From Blastomyces gilchristii SLH14081 (taxonomy: Eukaryota; Ascomycota; Eurotiomycetes; Onygenales; Ajellomycetaceae): a stretch of DNA of 64,000 bases. Of this stretch, positions 32,568 through 43,212 are shown piece after piece. The number at the start of each line of letters is the position of its first letter. The first letter of the stretch is position 1. The notes under the pieces were generated by a model. It saw nothing but the letters and a program-made list of their open reading frames with translations. It was not told the origin of the DNA and did not search any database. The DNA is taken from the NCBI RefSeq assembly GCF_000003855.2, contig NW_003101671.1, positions 1,874,799-1,938,798 on the forward strand, written 5' to 3'. Both the position numbers and the translations under genes were made by a program.

Positions 32568-34002
32568 TCACACAGCCTGGGCCGCAGGAAGCCCCCTGAA
32601 CTGAGTTGCAATAGCATGCGCATGATCATATTCATCATCCCTATCATCCACCTCGACACACCCACTTCGCCCATTCCCAAACTGGCCTGTCTCTGCGATG
32701 CTGAACCGTCTGCGGTTATGAAGCGGTAGCAAATCGCTATGTTGCTGGTCATCAACAGTCCGGCAGTTCTCTATCGAGTTCAAGTGCGCCTGTTCGTAAG
32801 GTGGTCCACTTGCTGATCGAAGTTGCGCGTTTCCAGATACATATTCGAGAGCCCCGGACTCGGACTCGACAGAGCGGCCGTGCAAATGTAGGTTGTTTTC
32901 TGAAGCTAATGTATATTGAAAAGTTTGCACAGATTTGATCAGTCGTTAGTATTTCTACATTTTTCCAGGCTAAATATTACCCCAATCTCTCGCTCAAGAT
33001 TACCGAGATTCTAGGAAAGATCACATACCTGTAGCAATAGGTGTAATAAAACTCGACTCCTGAGGCTCAAATGCACTTCCATCTTCTGCTATGCGGGAGT
33101 TTATACTACTATACCCGCTCTCCTGCTGCTGGTCGGATGATTCCACTCCTCCACCCAGTTCACCAAATTCAAATTCAGAGTATCCATTATCGCTCTGTGG
33201 AGTATGTGATTCAGCCTCGCTCTCCTGCTCGTTTCTCGGAACAAATTCACTCTTCGCGCGTCTACCTTTCGTTCCTGAACTCGACGCATTGGCATTGTTG
33301 TGAACCCCAGGATACGGCAGGGGCGAGCTGACAGAGGCCGGTTTGGAGCGGCCAAGGGTAGCGTTCTTTGGGGATAAGTAATCAGATCCGCGTCTGGAAG
33401 GAAGAGGAGGATGGCAAGCGAGAGTCGACTTGGATCCTAGACTTGCTGGCCTACTAGGATCCGGCGTTGGACCCCATATGGGACTTCCGGCTGGTGTGTT
33501 TGGGTTTGATATCCAAATCCCTTCAACCTCGATGCCCCGTTCTATCGCCCTCGAGCCGAAGGGTATCTCATCACTTCCCGCCTCGAGCATTGCAGGCGTA
33601 CGTACAGTTGCTGCTTCTGTTGCGGCTGCCGCGCGAAGTTTTTTCAACCGCAGTGAGTTATATATGTGAACCCCGGTACCGTATACGAGTACAAGAAACT
33701 GTCATGTGAAAAGAAGCGGAGGGAAACCATATATATGTTAGAATAGGAGTATTCATAGTGACGCTTTCAATGGAGGGTAGATCGGGGGGAACAGTACTAT
33801 AAGACATCCGAGGACCTAGAATGGTATTTTATTTAGTCGAGAAACGGTTACTCAAATGAAAATTTAAAGGTGGGTTGCGCAGCACTGGCCTTGCACAATA
33901 TATATATGTGCATATAAGCAAAACACTGGGACAAAGAGGAAAAGGAAAAAAACTCACGAAGCACATTTTCAACCACAGCGCCCAATCCACAAAAAACACC
34001 AT
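32568..34002 (-). CDS. Single-pass membrane protein with disordered tail, 356 aa, unknown function
   Basis: Exons on the minus strand: 34002-33958, 33815-33798 (18-nt microexon), 33698-33029 and 32905-32568. The N-terminus reads MVFFVDWALWLKMCFVLGCL and continues IFLVLVYGTGVHIYNSLRLK, giving an aromatic amphipathic start, one membrane helix and a positive stop-transfer region. The remaining 300 residues are Ser/Pro/Gly-rich and probably disordered and phosphorylated (SPIWGPTPDPSRPASLGSKS). Similar N-termini occur in a conserved but uncharacterised group of filamentous-fungal proteins; I give no function. The microexon (VLGCLI) lies in the middle of the membrane helix, and skipping it would shorten the helix by six residues without a frameshift. 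Two rather long introns flank it. Confidence 0.7.
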
Positions 34003-34408
34003 GGTGCGTCAACGTCGGATGCTAATTCGATCGATATGCAGGCCCGTTGACATTGAGAGTTGGTAGGAATTACTTCTGATACGAGATACCCGGATAGCCA
34101 GGGGGATATGGCATTCACCCACGAGAAGAGAGCAGGAGAAGGAGAAGACACAGAAAATATCCGCTCGAGGAAGAAAAAACAGCTGAGACGGGCGACAGTG
34201 AAGCACGGGCCGATAGGACTATCGTGATACAGCGAAGGCGCATGGGAACTGGCCGAAAGCAGGGATTGTGTATATATATGTATACACCTCTATATGGGAC
34301 TAGAAACGTATGTATATATGTATGTATGTAAGTATGTATGAAGTACAGAAAGGGAACAAAAAAAAAGAGTCGAGGAGAGATTTATCGCGATGTTTCTCTT
34401 TTCTTCTC

Positions 34409-34440
<32 letters not shown>

Positions 34441-36029
34441 TTTTTTTCTTTTGCAGTTGCTCGGGTCTCCGCGCGGGCTGTCGCTTCCCCCCGGAATGGA
34501 AGCAGAAAAAGAGAAAGAGAAAGAGAAAAGGAGCTTCGACTGTAAGGAGACGACGATGAGCAGAGAAAATTATAATGTACAGTGCAGACACGGCACATCC
34601 AGCAGAAGGAAACAAGAGAAAGCTCTCAGGGAAACCATAATTGTAGGCATTCATTCATCATGGGTTGAGGGTCCAGGGCGCCATTTTGATATTCACAGCT
34701 TGGGGATGGGCGAGGACAACGTATTAATTAGTTCAAGTATTTAGTTTAAAGTAGAGAGATAAAGAGGGGAAAAGGAGAGTTCTCCTCAGGGGAGTTTCAG
34801 ATAGAAAAGTGAAAAAGAATGTCTCTATTGAACAAGAATGTATCAGAAAGGAAACTTCCATTATTCTCATATTAGAGGGGGGAGAATGAAATGAAATGAA
34901 AAATAAATAAATAAAAATAAAAATAAAAATAAAAATCTGTGCAGCAGAACTGCTTATGCAAATGCGTACTTCAGTAGGTAAATAAGCGGAAAGGAAGAAT
35001 AAAAAGAACAACACAGAATATATCGAACATGCTTAATGTTGATGAAGCGGTCAAATGAAAAACCGCGATAGAGAAGATCTGTCGAGATCCTTGAAGCCGC
35101 CTGACTGGCAAGAAAACAAAGGGAAAAATAAAACATATAGAAAGAGAAGAAAAAAAGACATAAAAAAATATAAAACTTAGCAATATAAAGAAACATCGCC
35201 AACCAGATCGTGCAGGAGGAACAAGGGGGGCAAAACAATAAAACAAAATGCTTGTCTGATCTCTGACTCAAGCATCCAATAGAGAACAAAAGAGCGCACT
35301 CTCGATCCCCCAATCCCCCATCCCATCCCAGGATACGGATTTGCGACTCTCTACGGGCCAGTGTTTCCTCGATGCAAGCAGAGCGGGGACGGACATGTAG
35401 TTATGAGGTTTGCCTTTGTGCATGCCGCGCCTGCGCCTGCGCCCTGCCTGGTGGATGAAGGAGAATGAATGAATGGTTAATGGTTAATGGTTAATGGTGG
35501 AAAAAGAACATTTTCGGATGGAAAAGCCAGTTGTTCGAAGTCCGAGACAGCGCGGTGAGACAGCTACATAGATTCGATTTGCCCCCTTCTGTGAAAACGG
35601 GTCTCATGTAACTCTGCGTGCATAAGTGCCCGGGGAGATGTAGATCAGGAAGCAGAAGGGGGGTTGAGATTGGAGATTTGACTATTTAGCCGGGGGTGGA
35701 AATGCAAACGGATTTACTAATGCTGTATTTAGTGCCAACTGGATCGTCGTTATTATTAATAATATATTTAATATTTTTAGTGTCGGGATGGGATGACGCA
35801 AATGTAGTAAAGAAAGACAAGCTTTGGCACATTTGCGGTTTTAACTTTTCCTGTAGGTAGATTCTTCCCGCGTAGTTACCAGAGAATATTCTTCCCCCTT
35901 GAAACTCGAAACCAGCTTGTGATGATGAGTCATTCACACTCGGGTTGTGATCTATACAACATACAACTGATAGTGTTGATACGAATAAAACGAGAGAGAT
36001 GAAGATGCTGAATATCCCCTGAAACACCA
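34003..36029. other. Long spacer with microsatellites, no gene recognised
   Basis: It contains a (GTAT)n tract (34306-34341), a (TTC)n plus T run (34410-34450), an (AAAAT)n tract (34898-34936), and a heptamer repeat GGTTAAT (35474-35497). 34003-34260 is the promoter of the upstream minus-strand gene. Short frames over the T and A runs are not coding. Confidence 0.65.
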
Positions 36030-36439
36030 ATATACAGTCCGAGGATGATAAATGCGCCGGGTCCACCGCTCTGCCATCCATCCCGCACGATTGGGCTATT
36101 TACGATGTGTGAAAATCACAATCCTCCTCCCCGGCTCCGCAGCAGAGATGCTCGCAACCTGGTCATTATTCAGCCAACGCCAGATCCGCAGCGTGGGCAC
36201 TGTAATGGTCCGCGATGGTCCAGCTGTCAATGTCATAAAAGTCATTTAGGCTGAAACTGACGCTCTCCTCCTGCTCGGCGGAGACACGCGAGTGGAGCGT
36301 GCAGCCGAGCGCAGTCAGGTCTTCCGAAACGTCGTCGTAGCGCGTTTGGTCTAGGAAGATGAATTTGCCGAGTCTCGAAGATGTCGTAGGCAGTGGGGGA
36401 TTCGAGATGGAGGTCGGAGAGGATTTGGAAGGATACCAT
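36030..36439 (-). pseudogene. Metallophosphoesterase (calcineurin-like) pseudogene
   Basis: From ATG 36439 on the minus strand the sequence starts like an intact family member (MVSFQILSDLHLESPTAYDI), with the metal-binding D-x-H of SDLHLE. About 60-70 residues are then missing, and the frame changes to FIFLDQTRYDDVSEDLTALG, CTLHSRVSAEQEESVSFSLN and DFYDIDSWTIADHYSAHAAD. A stop and another shift follow before RRIVIFTH and MDGRAVDPAH. The GNHE core and the terminal GHTH motif are not found. The parent would be a cytosolic phosphoesterase of the fungal calcineurin-like family. It lies 500 bases from the copia insertion. Confidence 0.8.
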
Positions 36440-36936
36440 GTTGATAATGATATTTAAGTGTGCTAGGGGGTCAACACTCTTCCGCACTCTGTAAAATAAT
36501 TCTCTACCTTTTAGTATGTGAAATTCTAGTGTTGTTGAGTCGAACGCGTGGGCGAATAAGTATTGAAGTATTTAAATATGAGATTGAAGGTAGCCTGGCT
36601 AAATATATAAAAAATAACAGACAAGGAGCCAGGTCATGTATTTAAAATATTTTATGGAAGTTACATGTAACTTACACAAACTTGAGTATTATAGGTAAAG
36701 GCAACAATCATCAAAGCTGTGGAAGTTATGCTTCACTGTCATGCGCTGGATGCCTGGGTAACTGAGGCCTGGCATTTATACATCGTGAAGACTGTTTTCA
36801 ATTCTGAACATATTTATCAGCACTTAAATACAGCTCATAGAAATATTTAGTTAAATCCTCCCCTCCCTTCTCTTCTTGTGTCCTTGGGGCACAACGATGG
36901 ACGAACAAAATATCAGCCGTCTTCCTCTGGGCAAGG
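36440..36936. other. No gene recognised
   Basis: AT-rich spacer between the phosphoesterase relic and the copia element. Confidence 0.55.
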
Positions 36937-36941
36937 ATCTG
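36937..36941. repeat. 5-bp target-site duplication ATCTG, left copy
   Basis: Identical to 40421-40425 on the other side of the element. It marks the insertion site of the copia element. Confidence 0.85.
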
Positions 36942-37224
36942 TGTCGGGAAATAAAAGAGGTCATACGCTATGAACGCCACCAACATCGTATTACTACTAT
37001 TTTTCTTATCATCAGCTTACTACTCCGTACAATACTCGTCTAATACTCGCTAATGCTAGCTCTCTTGGCTCGCACATTTGTTTTACTATAAATAGCTCTA
37101 TCTTTTGTATGCAATTAGATATAACAGATAGTGTACGGATAATATATATAGTATAAGAAGCAGATCTTGATACACATAAGATTCATATGTTTCCGACATA
37201 TTCATCCGAGATACCATTCCGACA
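36942..37224 (+). repeat. 5' LTR of the copia element (283 bp)
   Basis: Keeps CpG at sites where the 3' LTR has CpA or TpG, for example CGCCACCAACATCG against CATCACCAACATCA. It has an extra ATAATATATATAGTATAA segment relative to the 3' LTR. The likely TATA box is CTATAAATAG near 37087. Confidence 0.9.
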
Positions 37225-37245
37225 GTTATAATCCCGGTAACTAAA

Positions 37246-37503
37246 GCAGCATCTAAATAGAAGCGCGATACCGATCCCAATCCTCATTCGAATAGATAAC
37301 TATCATTTGAACTGAGACGATTGATCCTCATTCGTATACGTTCCGAACTACTCGACCGTTATACACAGAATCCTGGCAAGCAGCATCTGAATAGAAGCGC
37401 GATACCGATCCCAATCCTCATTCGAATAGATAACTATCATTCGAACTGAGACGATTGAACCCTCACTCGTATACGTTCCGAAATACTCGACCATTATACA
37501 CCC
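37246..37503 (+). repeat. 134-bp tandem duplication in the copia leader
   Basis: Unit 1 starts at 37246 and unit 2 at 37380, both with GCAGCATCT. They share GAAGCGCGATACCGATCCCA and continue with nearly identical sequence to the TATACAC words. The duplication lies between the 5' LTR and gag, where packaging and primer signals normally sit. Confidence 0.85.
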
Positions 37504-39418
37504 CGAATTCCGATCATATCTATCATTCAAATACTTGAACTGATTCCTCAATCTGTTCAATATAACAATGACTAGTGCGACCGTTCACCTTAGTGTTCCT
37601 GGAGATTGGAAACTTTGGTACACTCATATGCTAGGATATGCAAAGGACAAGAAGGTATCAGACTTCATCAATCTCGATAAACCTGATATCTTCTCTGAAC
37701 TAGAAGAACCCCTGGAACCAGAGTGTCCAGAAGAAGCCACCGCGGAGGCCAAGATAGCATATGACATCAAGGTCACTGCGTGGAAAATCAAATATATGAA
37801 ATATGAGAAGATGAATGAAGGTATGATGAAGATACGAGACATCATATGGAGGACAGTGGATGCCACGGAGCTACGGCATGTATGCAGTGAGAATGATGAT
37901 GTGAAAGAGATTATCCGCTTGTTAAGAGATCGACTCTCCCCCATGACCGCGGACTATTAGGATGATGTGAGAACCTGATATCACGATCTCTGCAAGGCCC
38001 TGAAAAATAGAGGTATAGAGAAGTGGTTAAACAACTGGTCTCTCATCAAGGATGATATCAAAGAGACGGATATAACTGGACAGTTCAACTTGAAGAAAGA
38101 CTTCTTAAATGTGAATCTAGCTATTGATGCAGGTTATGCACAAGCTTGGGCTAAGGATGTCTGATGTGATAAAGATGCCATTATCTTTGATAGAGTTAGT
38201 TAAGGACTTCAAGGAACAGTATAGGGAAATGGGTATTCTCAAAGAAGATAAATCTATGAACTTCGCTGCCTTTAATGGAAGATCTCAGCAAAATACCTCA
38301 TCACCAGTGACATTCAAAAACTGCATCTGCGGAGCCTGTCACCGATACACTCAGTGCTACTATCTCAATCCCTCAAGGAAGTCACCTGGATGGGAGGAAA
38401 ACAGGGAGAAGAGAACTCAGATCAATCAAGCTCTTAAGAATCAAGAATTGAAGAGACATGTTGATTGTGCGATATCTAGAGATTCATCTGCAAATACAGA
38501 TATGATAGATGGAGCAGTTCTGGGAGGAATGATTCTGAAGCAATCAGATCCTCAATCTATTGATCTACAGATCTGAAAAATATCAATGAACTCTTCAAAT
38601 TCTTGCTCCTACCTCCGAAACTCCTGGATCTTTGATACTGGCGCGGAGCAGCATATATGCAATAATTGAACACATTTCCTATTCTTTACCCCTGTGAACA
38701 AGAACGCGGAAGTCTATACAGCCTTACAGGTGATTCCAGCACTAAAGTAGAAGGTTATGAAACTGTTAGAACTATCATGATAAATGAAGCAGGAAAGCAG
38801 TTCAATGTCAACCTTATCAATGCAGCTTATATCCCGAATTTCCATACAAATATCAGTGCATGGAAACCGTGTTTCCATATAGGAGGCATCTATTATGATG
38901 GAAAAGACTTCAGATTGTGAAAACGCGCAGATAATATCATTTTTGCACGCGTTGAAGTATTTGGGGGGTTGCTAGTTACAGAATATAGTGAAATAGCTGT
39001 TTTTTAAACTATCTCGGATAAACCACTGATAAATCCATCACTGAAGCCGCCGCAGCTACCACATCTCACACTACTAAAAAATTGATATCTTCAAATTCTT
39101 CAACTTCTACAAATCCTTCTTCTAACCTGCCAATTCGCACAAAACCTTCTCAAAAACCTAAGATCTCTATCACTACTCAGTCTACCTGGCATAAGAGATT
39201 AGAACATCCTTCAAAAATCGCCATTCAAAAGCTTGCAAATGATGCAACTGGCATTCAAATCACCCATCTAGAAGACGCACGGGATGAGCTTATCACTGAG
39301 CTTTGTGACCCCTGCCAGCTTTCTAATGCGGAAAATCAAATATCTAGACATCCCCACGTTTCAATCCTTTCTTACACCGGATCCAACACCTGAACCTACG
39401 CCAGGGCCAGCAGGTCCT

Positions 39419-39574
39419 AATGTTGACGTTAATCCTCATCCAGCTGCGATAGATAATCGTACACGGAACATTAATGTTGATATTAATACTCATTCAGCTG
39501 CGATAGCTAATCGTACACGGAATGTTAATGTTGATATTAATACTCATCCAGCTGCGATATATAATTGTACATGA
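39419..39574 (+). repeat. 54-bp tandem repeat encoding an 18-residue unit, about 2.9 copies
   Basis: Copies start at 39421, 39475 and 39529 (exact 54-base period). In frame they encode NVDVNPHPAAIDNRTRNI, NVDINTHSAAIANRTRNV and NVDINTHPAAIYNCT. The repeat lies in the copia polyprotein between the integrase zinc domain and the reverse transcriptase remnant. Confidence 0.85.
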
Positions 39575-40153
39575 ACCTGAAATCGCAGAGCTGCCCGCCT
39601 TGAGGCAGTTGCAAATGCCAAAAACAAACCTTTTCAAATGATCAATGAGGCATTCTCTCATTCTCATTCACTCTCCGACTTCTACAAGTCTCAAAATTTA
39701 TTTCCTAATACTATTTTTACTATTATCAACACTAAGAATGCTAGGCTTCACCTCTATGCCAGAGGATTGCTACCTCTTCTCTAATGATCAATTAATCGTC
39801 TTCTTCTATGTGGATGATATCGTCATCCTAACTCACTGGGCAGATGTCGAAAAACACCCACATCGCGAAGACTCCGAGAACGTGTCCAATCCAGCGATAT
39901 TACAGTTGATTGGGTGCCTACAGCCCAAATGCCAGCGGATGGCCTCACTAAGGCTCTGCCACGCCAGAAACATACAGAATTTGTCAAGATGCTAGGCCTA
40001 GTTGATATATCAGATAGATATCATCGAAGCACAAGCAGAATAAATGGTATAAATGATCTATCTTGATGTAATCTCTGCAGATTCATCTACACTCCTTCTA
40101 TGACTATTTCCTTGCAGCTTTATTTACACTTCCTTTTACATGTTACATTCACT

Positions 40154-40163
40154 GAAGGGGGTG
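40154..40163 (+). promoter_or_regulatory. Polypurine tract of the copia element
   Basis: GAAGGGGGTG directly precedes the 3' LTR. It is the expected start site for plus-strand DNA synthesis. The same tract lies beside the LTR at 12346-12355 (minus strand). Confidence 0.8.
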
Positions 40164-40420
40164 TGTCAGGAAATAAGAGATCATACGCTATGAACATCAC
40201 CAACATCATATTACTACTATTTTTCTTATCATCAGCTTACTACAATACTCATCTAATACTTGCTAATGCTAGCTCTCTTGGCTCGCACATTTGTTTTACT
40301 ATAAATAGCTCTATCTTTTGTATGCAATTAGATATAACAGATAGTGTACGGGAAGCAGATCTTGATACACATAAGATTCATATGTTTCTGACATATTCAT
40401 CCGAGATACCCATTCCGACA
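40164..40420 (+). repeat. 3' LTR of the copia element (257 bp)
   Basis: Same ends as the 5' LTR but shorter by one internal segment, and with CpG sites changed to CpA or TpG. Confidence 0.9.
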
Positions 40421-40425
40421 ATCTG
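40421..40425. repeat. 5-bp target-site duplication ATCTG, right copy
   Basis: Matches 36937-36941. Confidence 0.85.
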
Positions 40426-41572
40426 GCTGCTACAGTCTCCCAACCCCTCAATTCAAATATTTAGTATTTATGCTCAGTGTCCTCTGTGGAAACTTCTAAC
40501 TTCCTCAAAGAAGGGAGGAAAATGAAACCGACACTCCGGGCTGTTAATATTTCCAGGAAGCCTCCTTCGCCCGTGACTGACAATATATTTATATGATCCT
40601 GCAGACTCAAAAAAGATCCTAGAGGAGGACGCGGGTTGCACAGATCCCAAATGCATCGTCGTAAAAATACCATCTCGACCTCCTCTTCCCAGCCACTATT
40701 ATATATGTGACCCGAAGAATAGCATGCCCTTATTAGTTGCTGCCAGGAAGAGGTTACTCGCGTCTTAACATCTGACCATGTCGGGGATACGTGGACATAT
40801 ATATTTTATACCTAAAAACTCCGGAGTCTTGCAGCGTAGCTCCACATATTTATTATGTCCGGAGGACAAAACGGAAGGGGAGCGAGGTGCAGACTCCTAA
40901 GAGGGCATTTCTCGAGTCTTATTTAAATAACGTATTTATTCGGTCCAGTATTTATGTCAGTCTTTGAATATTTGCACGTTTTCTTGCTGGGCAGGAAACA
41001 GATTTGAATGGTGTCATTTCTATCTAACCAGCATCTCATATGAACAGTTCACTGCAATATTTACTTCAGTATGGTGTATTTAATTCCATTTAGGAAGATT
41101 CTTATCTACTCTTCTTTATCTCGCAAGTCTCAGCTAAATATTTATACCATGGATTGCACTCTTGGCGCGAATGACTTTCAAGCCCGCAAGTTGTCCTAAA
41201 TAATAATAAGCATGCCAGGTCCTTGCTTCTAGGGGCTAAATAAGTATTTAAGAGGCAGGAATCCGGTGTTGCGACTTATTTCCAGGGTCAAGCTGAAGCC
41301 GGCGATGAGCATGTTGCCATCATCAAATATATATCTGGGTCAGCGTTGACGTTAATCTCTGAGGAACCTTGGAAACGAAAAGAGTCAAAAGATCCATCAG
41401 CAAAGAAAAAGTCATGTGAGCCGAATCCAGGGCGGCTTTTCCATTGATTTCTTCCCCACCAGCCGCCGGAAGCGGTGGGATCGGAATAAATAAACAAACA
41501 AACACAAGTAGAATTATTCCCTCTATAACTCGGCCATTATTCCCATATCTTAAAATAAACCACCAGTCAGTC
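40426..41572. other. Flank of the copia element, no gene recognised
   Basis: Moderately AT-rich. TATTTA words recur through 40800-41270. I see no domain in any frame. The last part is the promoter of the gene starting at 41573. Confidence 0.55.
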
Positions 41573-42719
41573 ATGGCCCCGTTTCGAAACTTCTTCCCCA
41601 AGCGGCCTGCCGTGAACATTGTGCCGGCCAGCGATGACCTTCCCACTCCGCTGAACGCCGCGGGGGGCAATGATCCAGACGGCCCCCAACGGTCATCTTT
41701 GACTCTCCGACGCAGCGTAGATGAAAAGCCCAATGAGTACAAAATGAGCGGTACGCTATATGTCTTGAATTCAATATCTCCGTTCAATTAAGTTTGGGGA
41801 AAGCTAACTTGACATCTTAAATTTTGTAGTTGTCAATGACAACGGGGTGTATCTTCCGGTATGATGCTATGCTCCAGTCCAGTTCTCCGATCAAATAAAA
41901 CCCCCCCGTACGGATCCGATATGGACATAATATGTATCGGAACACACCATACAATGCCACCCAATTGACAAACAAATTGCAAACTAGCCCTCGCCTACGG
42001 AGAAAAAGAGCTTCTGGAGCAAATCCCCGTCGCAAAACAACACAAGGAACCTCGTTGATGAAAACGAACCCTTCTCCATATCCCGAGAATCCTTCGACTC
42101 TTATCGCCGCTCTTTCGTATGAACACCCCCCCTGCCCCCCTCATGAATGGATATCTTCTCTGAGCCACCCAACCACCAACCCCCATCTAACATCGGATTT
42201 TTTCAATAACAGGACATCTCCGCCCGCTCCCCCGTCAGCCAATCCGACACCGGCGCCTCCCGCACCTCTCTCGATTCCCGCTTCTCCCGCCTCACAACCC
42301 CCCGCTCAACAGTCAGCGGACACACCTTCGAACCCCCACCAAAGTCCCCATACGAGATACGGGAGCAGCAACAGGAGCATGAGCACGAGAATGACGCTGA
42401 GCAGGAACAATTTGTAGACATTGGCCTGAATGAGGATACGAAGCCGAAAAAGAAAGGGTTTTTTGCGCGTTTGGGGGATAATGTGATGCCTGCTACTACT
42501 ACTACGACGACGACTACTGGATCTACTACCTCTACTACAGCTGGCACTGGTGGAGTGGAGTCTGCGGAGAATAGTCGGCCGGGGTCGTCACATTTGAGTT
42601 TGGGCTTCCATTTGCCTGGGAGGAAGAGGGAGCAGGGTGGTGGTGGCGCCGCTGCTAGCGGGTTTCAGGTGGCTGAGTTGGGGAGTATGAAGATGCCTGT
42701 TACGGCTGATGCGAAATGA
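41573..42719 (+). CDS. Conserved Ser/Pro-rich fungal protein, 280 aa, unknown function
   Basis: Exons: 41573-41750, 41830-41858 (29 nt), 41988-42116 and 42213-42719, with GT-AG borders and an open frame. The protein starts MAPFRNFFPKRPAVNIVPAS. It contains VVNDNGVYLPPSPTEKKSFW and ENEPFSISRESFDSYRRSFD, which look like conserved short linear motifs with phosphorylation sites. A C-terminal basic motif KPKKKGFFARLGD and FHLPGRKR follow. A Thr run and Gly/Ala runs lie between. No enzymatic domain is seen, and most of the chain is probably disordered. Similar proteins appear in Aspergillus-type genomes as uncharacterised. The coding strand is C-rich to about 42370 and G-rich afterwards. Confidence 0.8.
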
Positions 42720-43212
42720 GCTGGGACGATATGGATGTAAAGGATACTGATGGTGATGAATATGATGATTATGGTGAATGAGGTAGGGTTGAAACGGGGA
42801 TGGGAATGGGGTGTCTTTTTCTTTTTACCTTTAACGGCCTTTCTCAAAGGTGCGGGATCAGGATTAGGAGTTGTGTTTCTTTCAGACAAATTTAGCCTCC
42901 TGATTTATATCTGACGCTTCCTATTTTGACATTTTATGGCCTTGAGGGAGCCTCTGGGAATCGAGTTTTGGATCCTTTTATGTATATCGCGGCGTTTTAC
43001 CAAAGCCTATTGGCGACACAACCTATAACTATATACTTCTCGATGCGGATACAGATACGGCTATAAATAGATTTATTTATTTCCGATCCATCCGTTTCGG
43101 GCATTTTAGAGCCACCATGCACCTACAATTTTCACGCTCTAAATATTTAAACGCGAAATGCAACATCCAACTCTCAGTGTATCAGTAACTAAGAATAAAG
43201 GCGATCAGCGCT
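42720..43212. other. Intergenic, no gene recognised
   Basis: 3' flank and promoter sequence only. Confidence 0.6.

Larger units (their letters stand above)
36942..40420 (+). mobile_element. Ty1/copia LTR retrotransposon, 3479 bp, internally deleted and decayed
   Basis: Two LTRs begin TGTC and end CGACA, flanked by the direct repeat ATCTG. Gag starts at 37568 (TSATVHLSVPGDWKLWYTHM) and breaks at TAG 37958. A Cys/His segment CICGACHRYTQCYY follows near 38327. The protease site reads SWIFDTGAEQHICNN near 38620. A GAG-pre-integrase HHCC domain is visible (WHKRLEHPS and LCDPCQLS, 39188-39320). Reverse transcriptase is reduced to VFFYVDDIVIL near 39800, and RNase H to VPTAQMPADGLTKALPRQKH. The integrase core and most of reverse transcriptase are gone, so the element cannot move on its own. 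A polypurine tract (GAAGGGGGTG) sits just before the 3' LTR. I could not recognise a primer-binding site. Confidence 0.92.

Noticed and set aside
34290..34654. Overlapping frames around the TTC/T run
   Set aside because: Length comes from Ser/Phe or Lys runs encoded by the microsatellite, with no conserved core.
34733..35313. Phe/Tyr-rich minus-strand frames that look like membrane proteins
   Set aside because: Hydrophobicity follows from A-rich plus-strand composition; there is no start context, no homology and the frames overlap in different phases.
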